Assembly: GCF_019599145.1 (NCBI RefSeq)
Contig: NZ_CP080647.1
Span: forward strand, 8,804,001 to 8,868,000
Source: Streptomyces akebiae
GTDB lineage: Bacteria > Actinomycetota > Actinomycetes > Streptomycetales > Streptomycetaceae
Direction of reading: 5' to 3'
DNA: 64,000 bases
Each line of letters starts with the position of its first letter. Position 1 is the first letter of the stretch. The translations under genes were made by a program, and so were the position numbers. The notes beneath the pieces are model-generated. The model had not been told where the DNA came from. It saw nothing but the letters and a program-made list of their open reading frames with translations, and made no database searches. Positions 32,428-40,899 of this stretch are shown here, one piece after another.

Positions 32428-34902
32428 ATGCCCTCACGGACCGGCGCCCGGCGCCGTCTCGGCTCCATACGTCTCTCGCTGATCCTCCTGGCTCTGATCC
32501 CCAGCGTCACGCTGGCCGCGACCTGGGGTGTGACGACGACCCAGATGTTCTCGGAGGGGCTGCGGCTGCGGTCGCAGACAGGACTGAGCAAGTCCACCGG
32601 CGCCATGGGAACCGAGGCGACTCTCGCCCTGCAGCGCGAACGGGCCCTGTCGGCCGCCTACATGGCCGCCCCCGGCAGCTCCATGGACCTCCTGGAGCAG
32701 CAGCGCCGGGTGACCGACAAGGCCGTCGCGAAGCTCGCCGCACGCGCGGGCGCCATCGAGGACGCCCCCGACCGCATCGGTGACCGGCTGTACTCGGTGA
32801 TGGCCGGCTCGGGCAGCCTGGAGTACTACCGGGACCAGGTGGACAGCCCCACCGACATCACCCCCGAGCAGATCCTCGACCAGTACACCGAGATCATCGA
32901 CAGTCAGATCCATGCCTTCCAGGCGCTCTCCCAGGTCGACGACGGCGACCTCACCGCGCAGGCCGGCCCGCTCATCACCCTCGAACAGGCCGCGGAACTG
33001 GTCTCCCAGGGCGACGCGATCCTCACTCTCAACTGGCCCTCGGGCGAACTCGACGAGGCGAGTCGCAACCGCTTCGCCCAAGTGGTGAGCGCCCGGCGCT
33101 GGCTCGTGGACGACCAGCTCATCCACACCGTGGAGGGCGAGGTGAAGGCCAAGATCGAACGGATCGTCCAGGGCAAGGACTGGCAGACGTTGCAGGCCGT
33201 GGAGGACCAGGTCCTCTCGGCCCACACCACGGGCACCGGAGAGTCTCGCAGGACCAAGCTGCCGCAGGCCCAGGCGCGCTGGAACGCCGCGATGACGAAG
33301 CTGTCCGTCCAGTACGAGCAGTTGATCCGTGAGCAGACCACGGGCCTGCTGGACCGCAGTGGCGAGGAGGCGCGCGGGCTGCTGATCACGGCCGGTTCGC
33401 TGAGCGCCGGCGGGCTCGCCGCGCTGCTGGTGTGCGTCGTGATGTCCTGGCGCATCACCCGCTCCCTGTCCCGGCGCCTCACCGGCCTGCGCACGGCCAC
33501 CCTCAGCCTCGCCGAGCACCGGCTGCCCGACGTCGTCGCCCGCCTCGACCGTGGCGAGAAGATCGACATGGACGAGGCCGCGGCGCCGCTGGACTACGGC
33601 ACCGACGAACTCGGCCAGGTCGCCAAGGCGTTCAACGCCGCCCAGCGCACCGCCGTGCACACCGCCGTGGAACTCGCCGACACCCGGCGCGGTTTCCAGC
33701 GCGTCATCCTCGGCATCGCCCGGCAGAGCCAGAACCTCGTCAACCTCCAGCTCGCCAAACTCGACAAGCTGGAGCGCCAGCACCAGGACCCGGAGATCCT
33801 CAAGGGTCTGTACGAACTGGACTCCACCGCGAGCCAGTTGCGCCGCTACGAGGAGAACCTGGTCATCATCAGCGGCGAGCGGCCCGGCCGCAGCTGGACC
33901 GAACCGGTCGCGCTGATCGACATCCTGCGCAGCGCCGTCGGCGAGGTCGCCCAGTACCAGCGGGTGGAGGTGCACACCGACGACGAGGTGTGGATCGCCC
34001 CGCCCGCCGTGGCCGACGTCATCCACCTCCTCGCCGAACTCATCGACAACGCCACCTCCTACTCGCCCGCGCCCAGCCCGGTGAGCGTTCGCGCCGCGAC
34101 CGTCGCCAAGGGTCTCGCCCTCGAAGTGGAGGACCGGGGGCTCGGCATGTCCGAGGAGGACTACACCGCCTTCAACGCCCAGCTGGCGGTGCCCCCGCAG
34201 TTCGACGTGGTCGCGCTCGCCGACGACCTCCGTCTCGGCATGTTCGTCATCGCCCGGCTCGCCACCCGGCACGGCATCACCGTCACCCTGCGCCCCTCGC
34301 CGTACGGCGGCACCACCGCGATCGTGCTGATCCCGGACGAGATCGTGGTGCGGGAGTCCCCCGTCCCCGACGAGGACGGCACCGACCCGGTCGAACTCCC
34401 GTCCCGTACCTCGGCGGTGGCCGCCCGGGTCGCCGCCGCCGCGGCCGCGGAGCCGCAGCCCGAGGCCGTACGGCAGGACCCGGACAGCGCGACGGCGGAC
34501 CGTACGCCGGAGGAACGGTCCGCCGCGCACGCGCGGGCCGCCGACACCGTCGAGGACGCGAACGGCACCCGGCCGGCCCCCGCCGAGAAGCCCAGAGCCG
34601 AGAAGCCCAGAGCCGAAAAGCCCCGAGCCGAAAAGCCGCGAGCCGGGAAGAAGGGCGGCCTGATGCCGTTGCCCCGCCGGATCCCGCAGACCAGTCTGGC
34701 GGCGGAGCTGAAGGAGGAGGCGGAGCCCTGCCCGGACGGCGACGCCGACGACTTCACCGCCGAGCGGGCCGCCTCCTCGCTCGCCGGGTTCCAGCGCGGA
34801 ACGCTCCAGGCACGTGACGACGACGCGGAACCCGATCACGCACCAGGGGAGGAAACCGCATCCGAAGACCCAGGAGACCGAGTCCCCGCCTCCGGCACCT
34901 GA
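32428..34902 (+). CDS. conservon histidine-kinase-like sensor (CvnA)
   Basis: 824 residues; ATG with AAGGACGACG upstream. A membrane helix near 15-33, an extracytoplasmic all-helical nitrate/nitrite-sensing (NIT) type domain (about 45-295), a second helix (about 305-330), a HAMP-like linker, a coiled dimerisation region (RQSQNLVNLQLAKLDKLER) and an HATPase_c domain (ELIDNATSYSPAPSPVSV, EDRGLGMSEED, GGTTAIVLIP). A phosphorylatable His in the usual place is not evident, as known for conservon kinases. The acidic tail contains a 15-base tandem repeat encoding AEKPR. It starts the cvnABCD operon, which relays membrane signals to a small GTPase. Confidence 0.93.
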   Translation: MPSRTGARRRLGSIRLSLILLALIPSVTLAATWGVTTTQMFSEGLRLRSQTGLSKSTGAMGTEATLALQRERALSAAYMAAPGSSMDLLEQQRRVTDKAVAKLAARAGAIEDAPDRIGDRLYSVMAGSGSLEYYRDQVDSPTDITPEQILDQYTEIIDSQIHAFQALSQVDDGDLTAQAGPLITLEQAAELVSQGDAILTLNWPSGELDEASRNRFAQVVSARRWLVDDQLIHTVEGEVKAKIERIVQGKDWQTLQAVEDQVLSAHTTGTGESRRTKLPQAQARWNAAMTKLSVQYEQLIREQTTGLLDRSGEEARGLLITAGSLSAGGLAALLVCVVMSWRITRSLSRRLTGLRTATLSLAEHRLPDVVARLDRGEKIDMDEAAAPLDYGTDELGQVAKAFNAAQRTAVHTAVELADTRRGFQRVILGIARQSQNLVNLQLAKLDKLERQHQDPEILKGLYELDSTASQLRRYEENLVIISGERPGRSWTEPVALIDILRSAVGEVAQYQRVEVHTDDEVWIAPPAVADVIHLLAELIDNATSYSPAPSPVSVRAATVAKGLALEVEDRGLGMSEEDYTAFNAQLAVPPQFDVVALADDLRLGMFVIARLATRHGITVTLRPSPYGGTTAIVLIPDEIVVRESPVPDEDGTDPVELPSRTSAVAARVAAAAAAEPQPEAVRQDPDSATADRTPEERSAAHARAADTVEDANGTRPAPAEKPRAEKPRAEKPRAEKPRAGKKGGLMPLPRRIPQTSLAAELKEEAEPCPDGDADDFTAERAASSLAGFQRGTLQARDDDAEPDHAPGEETASEDPGDRVPASGT
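34582..34641 (+). repeat. 15-bp tandem repeat in the conservon kinase gene
   Basis: Four units of the type GCCGAGAAGCCCAGA encode AEKPR repeats in the C-terminal tail. The units differ by a few bases. Confidence 0.85.
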
Positions 34903-34950
34903 CGTCCCCACGACTCCCTCCCCGCAGACCGCTCATTGAAGGACACACAG

Positions 34951-35379
34951 ATGACACGCCCCATCCCCGCCACCCACAGCCAGCTCGACCAGCTGCTCAC
35001 CGGTTTGGTGGACCGGGTCGCCGAGGTCGACCACGCCGTCGTGCTCTCCGAGGACGGACTGGTCGTCAGCAAGTCCACCGCGTTCCTGCGCGACGACGCC
35101 GAGCGGCTGGCGGCGACCGCGTCCGGCCTGATGAGCCTCAGCAAGGGCGTCAGCATGGACTTCCGCGGCGGGCCCGTCCGCCAGCTCCTCATCGAGATGG
35201 GCAACGCCTTCCTGATCCTCACCAACGCCGGACCCGGCGCCAACCTCGCCGTGCTGACCCGGCAGGGCGCCGACGTCGGCGTGGTCGCGTACCAGATGAA
35301 CATGCTGGTGAAGAAGATCGGCGAGCACCTCAGCGCGGCACCGCGCGCCGGTGTCGTCGCGGCCGACAGCGGCGAGTGA
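34951..35379 (+). CDS. roadblock/LC7-domain protein (CvnB)
   Basis: 142 residues; ATG at 34951 with AAGGA upstream. A single roadblock/LC7 domain (LDQLLTGLVDRVAEVDHAVVLSEDG; LIEMGNAFLILTNAGPGANLAVL). Roadblock proteins act as co-regulators or exchange factors for MglA/CvnD-like GTPases. Second gene of the conservon. Confidence 0.94.
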   Translation: MTRPIPATHSQLDQLLTGLVDRVAEVDHAVVLSEDGLVVSKSTAFLRDDAERLAATASGLMSLSKGVSMDFRGGPVRQLLIEMGNAFLILTNAGPGANLAVLTRQGADVGVVAYQMNMLVKKIGEHLSAAPRAGVVAADSGE

Positions 35380-35380
35380 G

Positions 35381-35737
35381 GTGAACGGAGGCGACGCGGC
35401 GGGCCGGCTGGTTCGCCCGTTCACCCTGACGGGCGGCCGGACCCGGCCCGCCCGTGGCGACTTCACCCTCATCACCATGGTGACGGCCGTGGACCCGCAG
35501 CCGGCCGGGGGCACCCGGCCGCAGCCGGAGCAAGCACGGATCGTCAAGCTGTGCGCGAAGCCGATCGTGGTGGCGGAGCTGGCCAGCAAGCTCGACCTTC
35601 CTGTCAGCGTGGTCGCCATCATGCTCTGCGACCTGCTGGAGGCCGGCCGGATCAGCGTCCGCCAGCCACGCCTGATCGCCCGCGCCCCCGACCTGGACCT
35701 GCTGAAGAAAGTGAGGGACGGCCTTGGCCGGCTCTGA
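35381..35737 (+). CDS. DUF742 protein (CvnC)
   Basis: 118 residues from a GTG at 35381, one base after the cvnB stop; an upstream GTG at 35351 in the same frame is possible. DUF742 hallmarks: RLVRPFTLTGGRTRP, FTLITMVTAV and a winged-helix-like second half (KPIVVAELASKLDLPVSVVAIMLCDLLEAG). It is a cytoplasmic adaptor of the conservon. Confidence 0.92.
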   Translation: MNGGDAAGRLVRPFTLTGGRTRPARGDFTLITMVTAVDPQPAGGTRPQPEQARIVKLCAKPIVVAELASKLDLPVSVVAIMLCDLLEAGRISVRQPRLIARAPDLDLLKKVRDGLGRL

Positions 35738-36305
35738 CCACACCGCACAGGGCATCTCGGCACCCGACACGGTGAAGATCCTCATCGCCGGCGGGTTCGG
35801 CGTCGGAAAGACGACCATGGTCGGGTCGGTCAGCGAGATCGTCCCGCTGCGCACGGAGGAACCCCTCACCACCGCCGGGCTCGGGGTCGACGACCTCGAC
35901 GGCATCCCCGAGAAGCACGCCACCACGGTGGCCCTCGACTTCGGCCGGATCAGCATCGGCCAGGACCTCGTGCTCTATCTGTTCGGTACGCCCGGACAGC
36001 AGCGGTTCTGGTTCATGTGGAACGACCTCGCGATCGGCGCCCTCGGCGCCGTCGTCCTCATCGACGTACGCCGCCCCGAGTCCAGCTTCGCCGCCATCGA
36101 CTTCTTCGAACGCCGCAAGATCCCCTTCGTCGTCGGCGTCAACGGCTTCCACGGCGAACACCCCTACGAGCCCGATGTGATCCGGGAGTCCCTGGCCCTC
36201 CCCGAGAACACCCCGGTGCTGCTTTTCGACGCCCGCGAACGCACGTCGTGCCGCGACGTCCTGATCGCCCTCCTGGATCAGCTGATCGCGGCGTCGACGC
36301 ACTGA
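35724..36305 (+). CDS. small GTP-binding protein (CvnD)
   Basis: 193 residues. The TTG start at 35724 lies inside the end of cvnC, so the two are coupled. P-loop GGFGVGKTT (about 24-32), switch region DFGRISIG, G3-like FGTPGQQRFWFMW and G4-like VNGFHG (Asn retained, Lys/Asp altered). It is the output switch of the conservon; membrane attachment would be through partners because no lipidation motif is seen. Confidence 0.94.
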   Translation: MAGSDHTAQGISAPDTVKILIAGGFGVGKTTMVGSVSEIVPLRTEEPLTTAGLGVDDLDGIPEKHATTVALDFGRISIGQDLVLYLFGTPGQQRFWFMWNDLAIGALGAVVLIDVRRPESSFAAIDFFERRKIPFVVGVNGFHGEHPYEPDVIRESLALPENTPVLLFDARERTSCRDVLIALLDQLIAASTH

Positions 36306-36319
36306 GAGCGGTGGGGGAC

Positions 36320-36345
36320 GGGCGCCCCGGCGGGCCGGGGCGCCC
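36320..36345. terminator. strong hairpin between the conservon and the convergent unknown genes
   Basis: GGGCGCCCCGG (36320-36330), loop CGGG, CCGGGGCGCCC (36335-36345): a perfect 11-bp stem that could serve both strands. Confidence 0.8.
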
Positions 36346-36347
36346 GG

Positions 36348-36746
36348 CTACGGAAGGGCCCGCTGGACGTCGGCCAGCATGCTCTGCGCGAGTTGCGCCG
36401 CACCGGCCCCGGCGCCGGTCACCGCCCCGGTCGCGAGCACGCCGAGCACCGCCCGGATCCGCTCGTACAGCCGGTGCAGGCGGCCCGGGTCGGGAGCGTC
36501 GCCGGATGCCTCGTCCAACAGTTCGTCGGCGTCCGTGCGCACGGACGCCGCGTCGGCGGGGGACAGACCGAGGTCGTCGAGCCGGTCCAGCAGGGCTTGG
36601 ACCCTGACCCGGAGGTCGTCGAGGGCAGGTGCGGAGTCGAGTCGCTGGTTCTGCACGACGTCCCGGTTGCCCCAGGCGATCTGGCTGCCGCTCACCGGCC
36701 CGTGAAACACGGGCCCGCCTCCGACATCAGCCACGGAGACCACCAT
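36348..36746 (-). CDS. unknown protein with N-terminal amyloid-like motif and helical domain
   Basis: 132 residues; ATG at 36746, lying within the last codons of the upstream gene (20-base overlap). Residues 11-34 contain GPVSGSQIAWGNRDVVQNQ. The rest is predicted helical and acidic (LDDLRVRVQALLDRLDDLGLSPAD; LHRLYERIRAVLGVL), ending in a Gly/Ala-rich helix. The motif is shared with the upstream gene product (VTGSQIAVNNGTVHQHQ at its 178-194). Short repeated G-x-Q-I/V-x-x-N motifs of this kind are known in bacterial amyloid signalling sequences that link effectors to receptors. That parallel is my inference; I recognise no named family. Confidence 0.7.
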   Translation of the reverse strand: MVVSVADVGGGPVFHGPVSGSQIAWGNRDVVQNQRLDSAPALDDLRVRVQALLDRLDDLGLSPADAASVRTDADELLDEASGDAPDPGRLHRLYERIRAVLGVLATGAVTGAGAGAAQLAQSMLADVQRALP

Positions 36747-37695
36747 CCTCGTCGGGGGCGTCGGGGGCGTCGGGGGCGTCGGGGGCGTCGGGGGCGTCGG
36801 GAGCGCCGAGGACGACGGGCAGAGCCGGGCGCAGCAGGTCTGCCATCTCCTTGGCCTGTTCCGAGCCCTCACCGACCACCGTGTCCAGCGCGTCGACGGC
36901 GACGACGACGAGGTGCCTGGCAGCCTTCCTCAAGTGGTCCGCTCGGGGCACGGGGCAGGTGGCCGCCTTCCAGAAAGCGCGCGCTGCCTGCCGGACTTCC
37001 CGCAACTTCTCGGGGCTCATCCCGACGCCGCGGATGGCGCCCGTCATGGCCCGCATCTGAGGCAGCGTGATCAGCTCGGTGGCGACGACCTGCTGGACGA
37101 CCTGCTGGATGACCTGGTGCTGGTGGACGGTGCCGTTGTTGACGGCGATCTGGCTGCCCGTCACGGCCTTCCTGAAGACGACGAAGTGTTGGTGGACCTC
37201 CGCCGTGAGGGGGACGGAACCAGGCTTCGGCCGGGACTCCGGTGCGCGAGGGCCGAACACCGCCGGTGCCGCCGGGAGGACGGCCCCGCTGCCCGAAGGC
37301 CTTCCCCGGAGGCTTTCCGTACGCCGGGTGTCGGGCGGGGGTGTGGTGGACGACCGAACATGCCTGGGCGGCGAGGGTGTGGCCGGCGACCGCGAATTCC
37401 TCGGTGACATGGTGGTCGAGGTCGGTGTGCGTGCCGGTGACATGGTGGTCGAGGTCGGTGTGCGTGCCGGTGACATGGTGGTCGAGGTCGGTGTGCGTGC
37501 CGGTGAGGCGGTGGTCGAGGTCGGTGTGCGGCCCGGTGAGGCGGTGGTCGAGGTCGGTGTGCGTGCCGGTGAGGTGGCGGTCGAGGTCTCCTGCCGCCCG
37601 CTCTCAGTCGCCTGAGCCCCGGGGCGCCGGCCGGCTGTTGTCTGCTCTGACGGAACGGTCCGGTTCTTCGGTGCTGGTGGTTTGGGAATCAGCAT
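36727..37695 (-). CDS. unknown protein: Thr/Pro repeat region, amyloid-like motif and helical domain
   Basis: 322 residues; ATG at 37695 with GAGGGGGAG upstream. Residues ~41-98 are five 11-residue repeats of the type SPARTPTSTTM, followed by a disordered Ser/Pro/Arg segment. VHQHFVVFRKAVTGSQIAVNNGTVHQHQ spans 167-194 and is followed by a Gln/Val-rich helix (VIQQVVQQVVATE) and a helical domain (about 205-295). The end is DAP tripeptide repeats. No signal peptide or catalytic motif is seen. It is the first gene of a two-gene overlapping unit. Function unknown; the shared motif suggests that the two proteins co-assemble. Confidence 0.7.
   Translation of the reverse strand: MLIPKPPAPKNRTVPSEQTTAGRRPGAQATESGRQETSTATSPARTPTSTTASPGRTPTSTTASPARTPTSTTMSPARTPTSTTMSPARTPTSTTMSPRNSRSPATPSPPRHVRSSTTPPPDTRRTESLRGRPSGSGAVLPAAPAVFGPRAPESRPKPGSVPLTAEVHQHFVVFRKAVTGSQIAVNNGTVHQHQVIQQVVQQVVATELITLPQMRAMTGAIRGVGMSPEKLREVRQAARAFWKAATCPVPRADHLRKAARHLVVVAVDALDTVVGEGSEQAKEMADLLRPALPVVLGAPDAPDAPDAPDAPDAPDEDGGLRG
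36751..36804. repeat. 9-bp tandem repeat at the gene junction
   Basis: Five copies of GTCGGGGGC and one variant (GTCGGGAGC) encode Asp-Ala-Pro repeats at the C terminus of the upstream protein, ending a few bases from the start codon of the downstream gene. Confidence 0.85.
37406..37588. repeat. 33-bp tandem repeat, five copies plus a partial
   Basis: Units start at 37406, 37439, 37472, 37505 and 37538, with a partial copy to 37588. The first three are identical or nearly so; the last two differ at a few bases. Each encodes one 11-residue Thr/Pro-rich repeat, so unit gain or loss stays in frame. Confidence 0.9.
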
Positions 37696-37738
37696 GCGCT
37701 CCCCCTCGCGCTGCGCGAACCCAGCGACAGGTTCGCAT

Positions 37739-37772
37739 GGATCGCCCGATTCTCATGCGAATCGGGCGATCC
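37739..37772 (-). terminator. strong terminator after the TetR gene
   Basis: GGATCGCCCGATT (37739-37751) and AATCGGGCGATCC (37760-37772) form a perfect 13-bp stem with an 8-base loop, two bases past the TetR stop. Confidence 0.85.
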
Positions 37773-37774
37773 GC

Positions 37775-38389
37775 CTAGGGGTTGGGCGTGGTGACCTCTT
37801 CCCGTACGAGCCCCGCCACATGGTCCGTGATCGTGTCCAGGATGTTCGTCCAGGCCGCGTCGTCGCCCAGGACCAGGAAGTTCAGGGTGAGGCCGTCGGT
37901 CATGGCGGCGAGGTAGCGGGCCAGGACCGGGACGGGAACCGTCAGTTCGAATCGCATCGACAGCCTCAGCTGCTCGATCAGGTCGGCGTAGGTGTCCTGG
38001 TACATCACGTACTGCCGCCGGGCCAGGTGTTCGAAGCCGGGCTCGCGCAGGGCGTACTGGGTGAGTTCGTAGGTCAGCATGTGTTCGCCCGGGTGGGCGG
38101 AGACATGGTCCCAGTAGGCCTGGAAACCGGCCCGGACGGTCTCCCTGAGCGTGTCCCGGGGCCGGAGCGCTTCCCGTACCAGCGTGACGTAGTGCCCGGT
38201 GATGGTGGTGATGACGGACTCGAGCAGTTCCTGCTTCGACTCGAAGCAGTAGTGGAAGACGCTCAGTGACACGCCCGCCTCGGCCGCGATGGACCGGGTC
38301 GTCGTTCTGGGGACGCCGTCCCGGGTCATCGCGCGGATCGCGGCCTCGGTGAGCTGTCTGCGCCGCTCGGCCGACGGCAGGCGTGCCAT
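37775..38389 (-). CDS. TetR-family regulator
   Basis: 204 residues; ATG at 38389 with AGAGGGA upstream. Helix-turn-helix about residues 29-52 (TTRSIAAEAGVSLSVFHYCFESKQELLESV); C-terminal domain as in TetR_C_6-like regulators. It begins 30 bases after the dipeptidase-like gene and is probably transcribed with it. The regulatory target may be that gene or one elsewhere. Confidence 0.9.
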   Translation of the reverse strand: MARLPSAERRRQLTEAAIRAMTRDGVPRTTTRSIAAEAGVSLSVFHYCFESKQELLESVITTITGHYVTLVREALRPRDTLRETVRAGFQAYWDHVSAHPGEHMLTYELTQYALREPGFEHLARRQYVMYQDTYADLIEQLRLSMRFELTVPVPVLARYLAAMTDGLTLNFLVLGDDAAWTNILDTITDHVAGLVREEVTTPNP

Positions 38390-38419
38390 CTGGATCCCTC
38401 TTTCCCCCGTGGTGTGCGG

Positions 38420-40480
38420 TCAGCCGCTGTAGACGCCGACCTCGTAGAGGGAGTAACCCCAGTCCGTGCCGCGGTCGGTCCCCAGCATGCGAACATATCT
38501 CGCCGACACCGAGGAGAACGTCGCCGTGTCCAGACCGCCGTCACCGGAGGTCGTGGACCACACGGTCTTCCAGGTCGAGCCGTCGGTGGACACGTCGATC
38601 CGGTACGCCTTGCCGTACGCCCGTTCCCAGTCCAGCGTGACCTTCTTGATCGTCCGCGAGGAGCCCAGGTCCAGCTTCAGCCACTGGCTGTCGCTCCAGT
38701 CGCTCGCCCAGCGGGTGGAGCCGTCGCCGTCCACCGCCCGGCCGGGCTGATAGCTGGTGACGGGGTTCGACTCGGACGAACTGGCCGTCGCCGACACGCC
38801 CTTGGCGAGGTTCACGCCCGCCTGGTGGGCCTCGGAGGAACCCCAGGTGCCGAGGTAGGACTCGGCGCCCTTGAAGAGGTCGTCCACGACGCCCTGGCCG
38901 CCGACCAGCCTGATGTCCTCGATCCAGTCCGGGACCATGCCGACATGGGCGGCACCGTCGGTGTTGTAGTTCCAGGTGCGCTGGCCCGTGGTCTGCTTGT
39001 CGATCGTCGAGCCGCCGTCGACGCTCTTGAAGGGGTACGTCACCGGGTTGGAGGTGTTCGCGCCGCGTGGGGCGGGGTGGTCGCCGATCCCGTTGAAGTC
39101 GGTGCCGAAGCCGTAGCCCACGTCGTACTTGGTCCGCAGCGCGTCGGTGCGCTTCGCCTCCGTGCTGAACTCCTCGGAGCCGTGCATGTACTGGGCGACG
39201 AAACCGCCGAGGGAGTAGACCCGCTCCGTCCAGTTGAGGTCCATCCAGCTGTGCGAGGACAGCACGCCCGGGTAGGACGCGGCCTCGAACATGTCCAGCA
39301 CCTGGCCGGTGGCCTTGACGCTCATGTGGTCGATCTCGAGCATCATCTTGCGCTTCATCATGCCCTGGACGGCGTACTCACCGAGATCGGTCAGCCCCCG
39401 CACGTTGCACTGCGCGTCCTCGTCGTACTCCGGCACCTCGGTGCCCGCCGGCAGGTCCTCCTCGGCCTCCGTCGAGGCGCCGCCGATCGGGTTGTCCTTC
39501 TGCGGGCCCTTGCACTTCTCCGTCTGCCAGAACGTGCCGGTCGACAGGAACTGCCCGACGTTGATGGCCGTACCGAGACCGTGCTCGTCGAAGCGGACGC
39601 CGCACAGCGCGTTGTCGAACTTGTGGCACAGGAACATGCTGCGCACACCCAGGTCGTACAGCTCGTCGAGGCCCTTGTCGATGTCCTCCTTGCTGCACTG
39701 CGGGATGTCGAGGATCTGCTTGCAGCCGAACGGCTCGGAGGTCTCCACGCCCAGGACGACGGCGAGCTTGCCCTGCTTGACCACCTCACGGGCCTGCGCG
39801 CTGTCGGTGACGATGCGGAACCAGCCCTTGCCGGTGCCGCCGTACTGCGCGTCGATGTACGCCTGGAGGTCGTACGTCAGCTTCGCCTGGAGCCGGATCG
39901 AGGTCATCTCGTCGCAGCTGCGGTCCTTGAACGGGTAGATCGAGCAGATCATCCCGTTGGTGACCAGGTCGTTGACCAGCACCCGCTGACCGCCGCGCCA
40001 GGCGCGCTCGATCCAGGCGTAGTAGTTGGCCTGGTGGGTCATCGAGTCGTACGCCGGCCAGTCCTTGAACGTCGGGTAGCCGACCGGGTCGTGCTTGCCG
40101 TCGCCGCCGTGGGTGATGTAGTCGAAGATCGCGAGGGAACCGTCCGGGTAGTGCTCGGGACAGTCCTTCAGCGCGTCCGCGATGCCCGTGGTCGAGAACA
40201 CCTTGCCGCAGATGAGCCGGCCGCCGAACGCCTCGTTGGAGAACAGATGGTTGTGCGCGTCGACGAACCCACGCACGTCGCCCGCCGAGTCGGTCCCCTT
40301 GAACGGCTCGCCCGTCACGTTGATCTGGGAGTCGGGGGACGGCCGTGAGGTGGGCAGCCACCATTCACCGGTGGCCGCCGAACTCGACGACGGGCTGAGC
40401 AGCATGCCCATCGCGGTCAGGAACAGCGCCAGCACCATGAGGGGTCTGCGTCTGCGGTGGGCGCGTGGAGTCCTGGTCAT
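38420..40480 (-). CDS. secreted amidohydrolase/membrane-dipeptidase-like protein with C-terminal F5/8 (discoidin) domain
   Basis: 686 residues; ATG at 40480 with GAGGACG upstream. A signal peptide (RRRRPLMVLALFLTAMGMLL...SSAA, about 1-36) is followed by a metallohydrolase domain beginning with the metal motif DAHNHLFSNEAFGG (near residue 75) and containing AVVLGVETSEPFGC, FLCHKFDNALCG and MMLEIDHMSVKATGQVL, PGVLSSHSWMDLN (candidate metal histidines). Conserved cysteines suggest disulphides. Residues ~545-686 are a carbohydrate-binding discoidin domain (PGRAVDGDGSTRWASDWSDSQWLKLDLGSS). It is likely a zinc hydrolase acting outside the cell; the bond cleaved is not known. Confidence 0.85.
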   Translation of the reverse strand: MTRTPRAHRRRRPLMVLALFLTAMGMLLSPSSSSAATGEWWLPTSRPSPDSQINVTGEPFKGTDSAGDVRGFVDAHNHLFSNEAFGGRLICGKVFSTTGIADALKDCPEHYPDGSLAIFDYITHGGDGKHDPVGYPTFKDWPAYDSMTHQANYYAWIERAWRGGQRVLVNDLVTNGMICSIYPFKDRSCDEMTSIRLQAKLTYDLQAYIDAQYGGTGKGWFRIVTDSAQAREVVKQGKLAVVLGVETSEPFGCKQILDIPQCSKEDIDKGLDELYDLGVRSMFLCHKFDNALCGVRFDEHGLGTAINVGQFLSTGTFWQTEKCKGPQKDNPIGGASTEAEEDLPAGTEVPEYDEDAQCNVRGLTDLGEYAVQGMMKRKMMLEIDHMSVKATGQVLDMFEAASYPGVLSSHSWMDLNWTERVYSLGGFVAQYMHGSEEFSTEAKRTDALRTKYDVGYGFGTDFNGIGDHPAPRGANTSNPVTYPFKSVDGGSTIDKQTTGQRTWNYNTDGAAHVGMVPDWIEDIRLVGGQGVVDDLFKGAESYLGTWGSSEAHQAGVNLAKGVSATASSSESNPVTSYQPGRAVDGDGSTRWASDWSDSQWLKLDLGSSRTIKKVTLDWERAYGKAYRIDVSTDGSTWKTVWSTTSGDGGLDTATFSSVSARYVRMLGTDRGTDWGYSLYEVGVYSG

Positions 40481-40866
40481 ACTCACGTCCTCGGTCGGGG
40501 GATGCGCGGTCGATCGGCCAGACCTTCCGGGACGCGTTGAACACCCACGACGCCATAGCCCGATTGTCATGGCTGGCACAAGCGATGTGACGAGAATCGC
40601 TACTGTGGTGATCCGAGTCAATAGTCCGGGACGGTTGACCTGATGGCGCCTTCGACCTCACGACGAAGTGACGCTTCGTCAAAATCTTATGGAGAGGGGG
40701 AGGTTGTCCGGGTTGTCGCGGCCTCAGCCGTCATCGGCCGGGGACCACGCTCACGAAAGCGCGCGCAAGGTCCGCCGGATCAGGAGAGTGCCGTACCGGG
40801 CGGGCGAATCACGAGAGCGTGCGTGTCGGCGGGCGGATCACGAGAGCGTGCGTGCCGGCGGGCGGA
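40481..40866. other. intergenic region upstream of the dipeptidase-like gene
   Basis: 386 bases between the dipeptidase-like start and the lacI stop. The right half is filled by the 29-bp tandem repeat described separately. The left half should hold the dipeptidase promoter (for example around 40590-40700, which is less GC-rich). No gene is supported here. Confidence 0.5.
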
Positions 40867-40899
40867 TCACGAGAGTGTACGTACCGACTGGCGGATCAC
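40784..40899. repeat. 29-bp tandem repeat spanning the lacI stop codon, four copies
   Basis: Units are 40784-40812, 40813-40841, 40842-40870 and 40871-40899. The rightmost contains the end of the lacI coding region (VIRQSVRTL); the others repeat it past the stop codon, diverging to the left. All share the core GAGAG...GGCGGATCAC. Confidence 0.85.

Noticed and set aside
37406..37588. CRISPR-like periodicity
   Set aside because: Units are contiguous without spacers and code in frame for an 11-residue repeat.
40784..40899. Possible CRISPR array of 29-bp repeats
   Set aside because: The repeats are head-to-tail with no spacers, derive from the end of lacI, and no cas genes are present.
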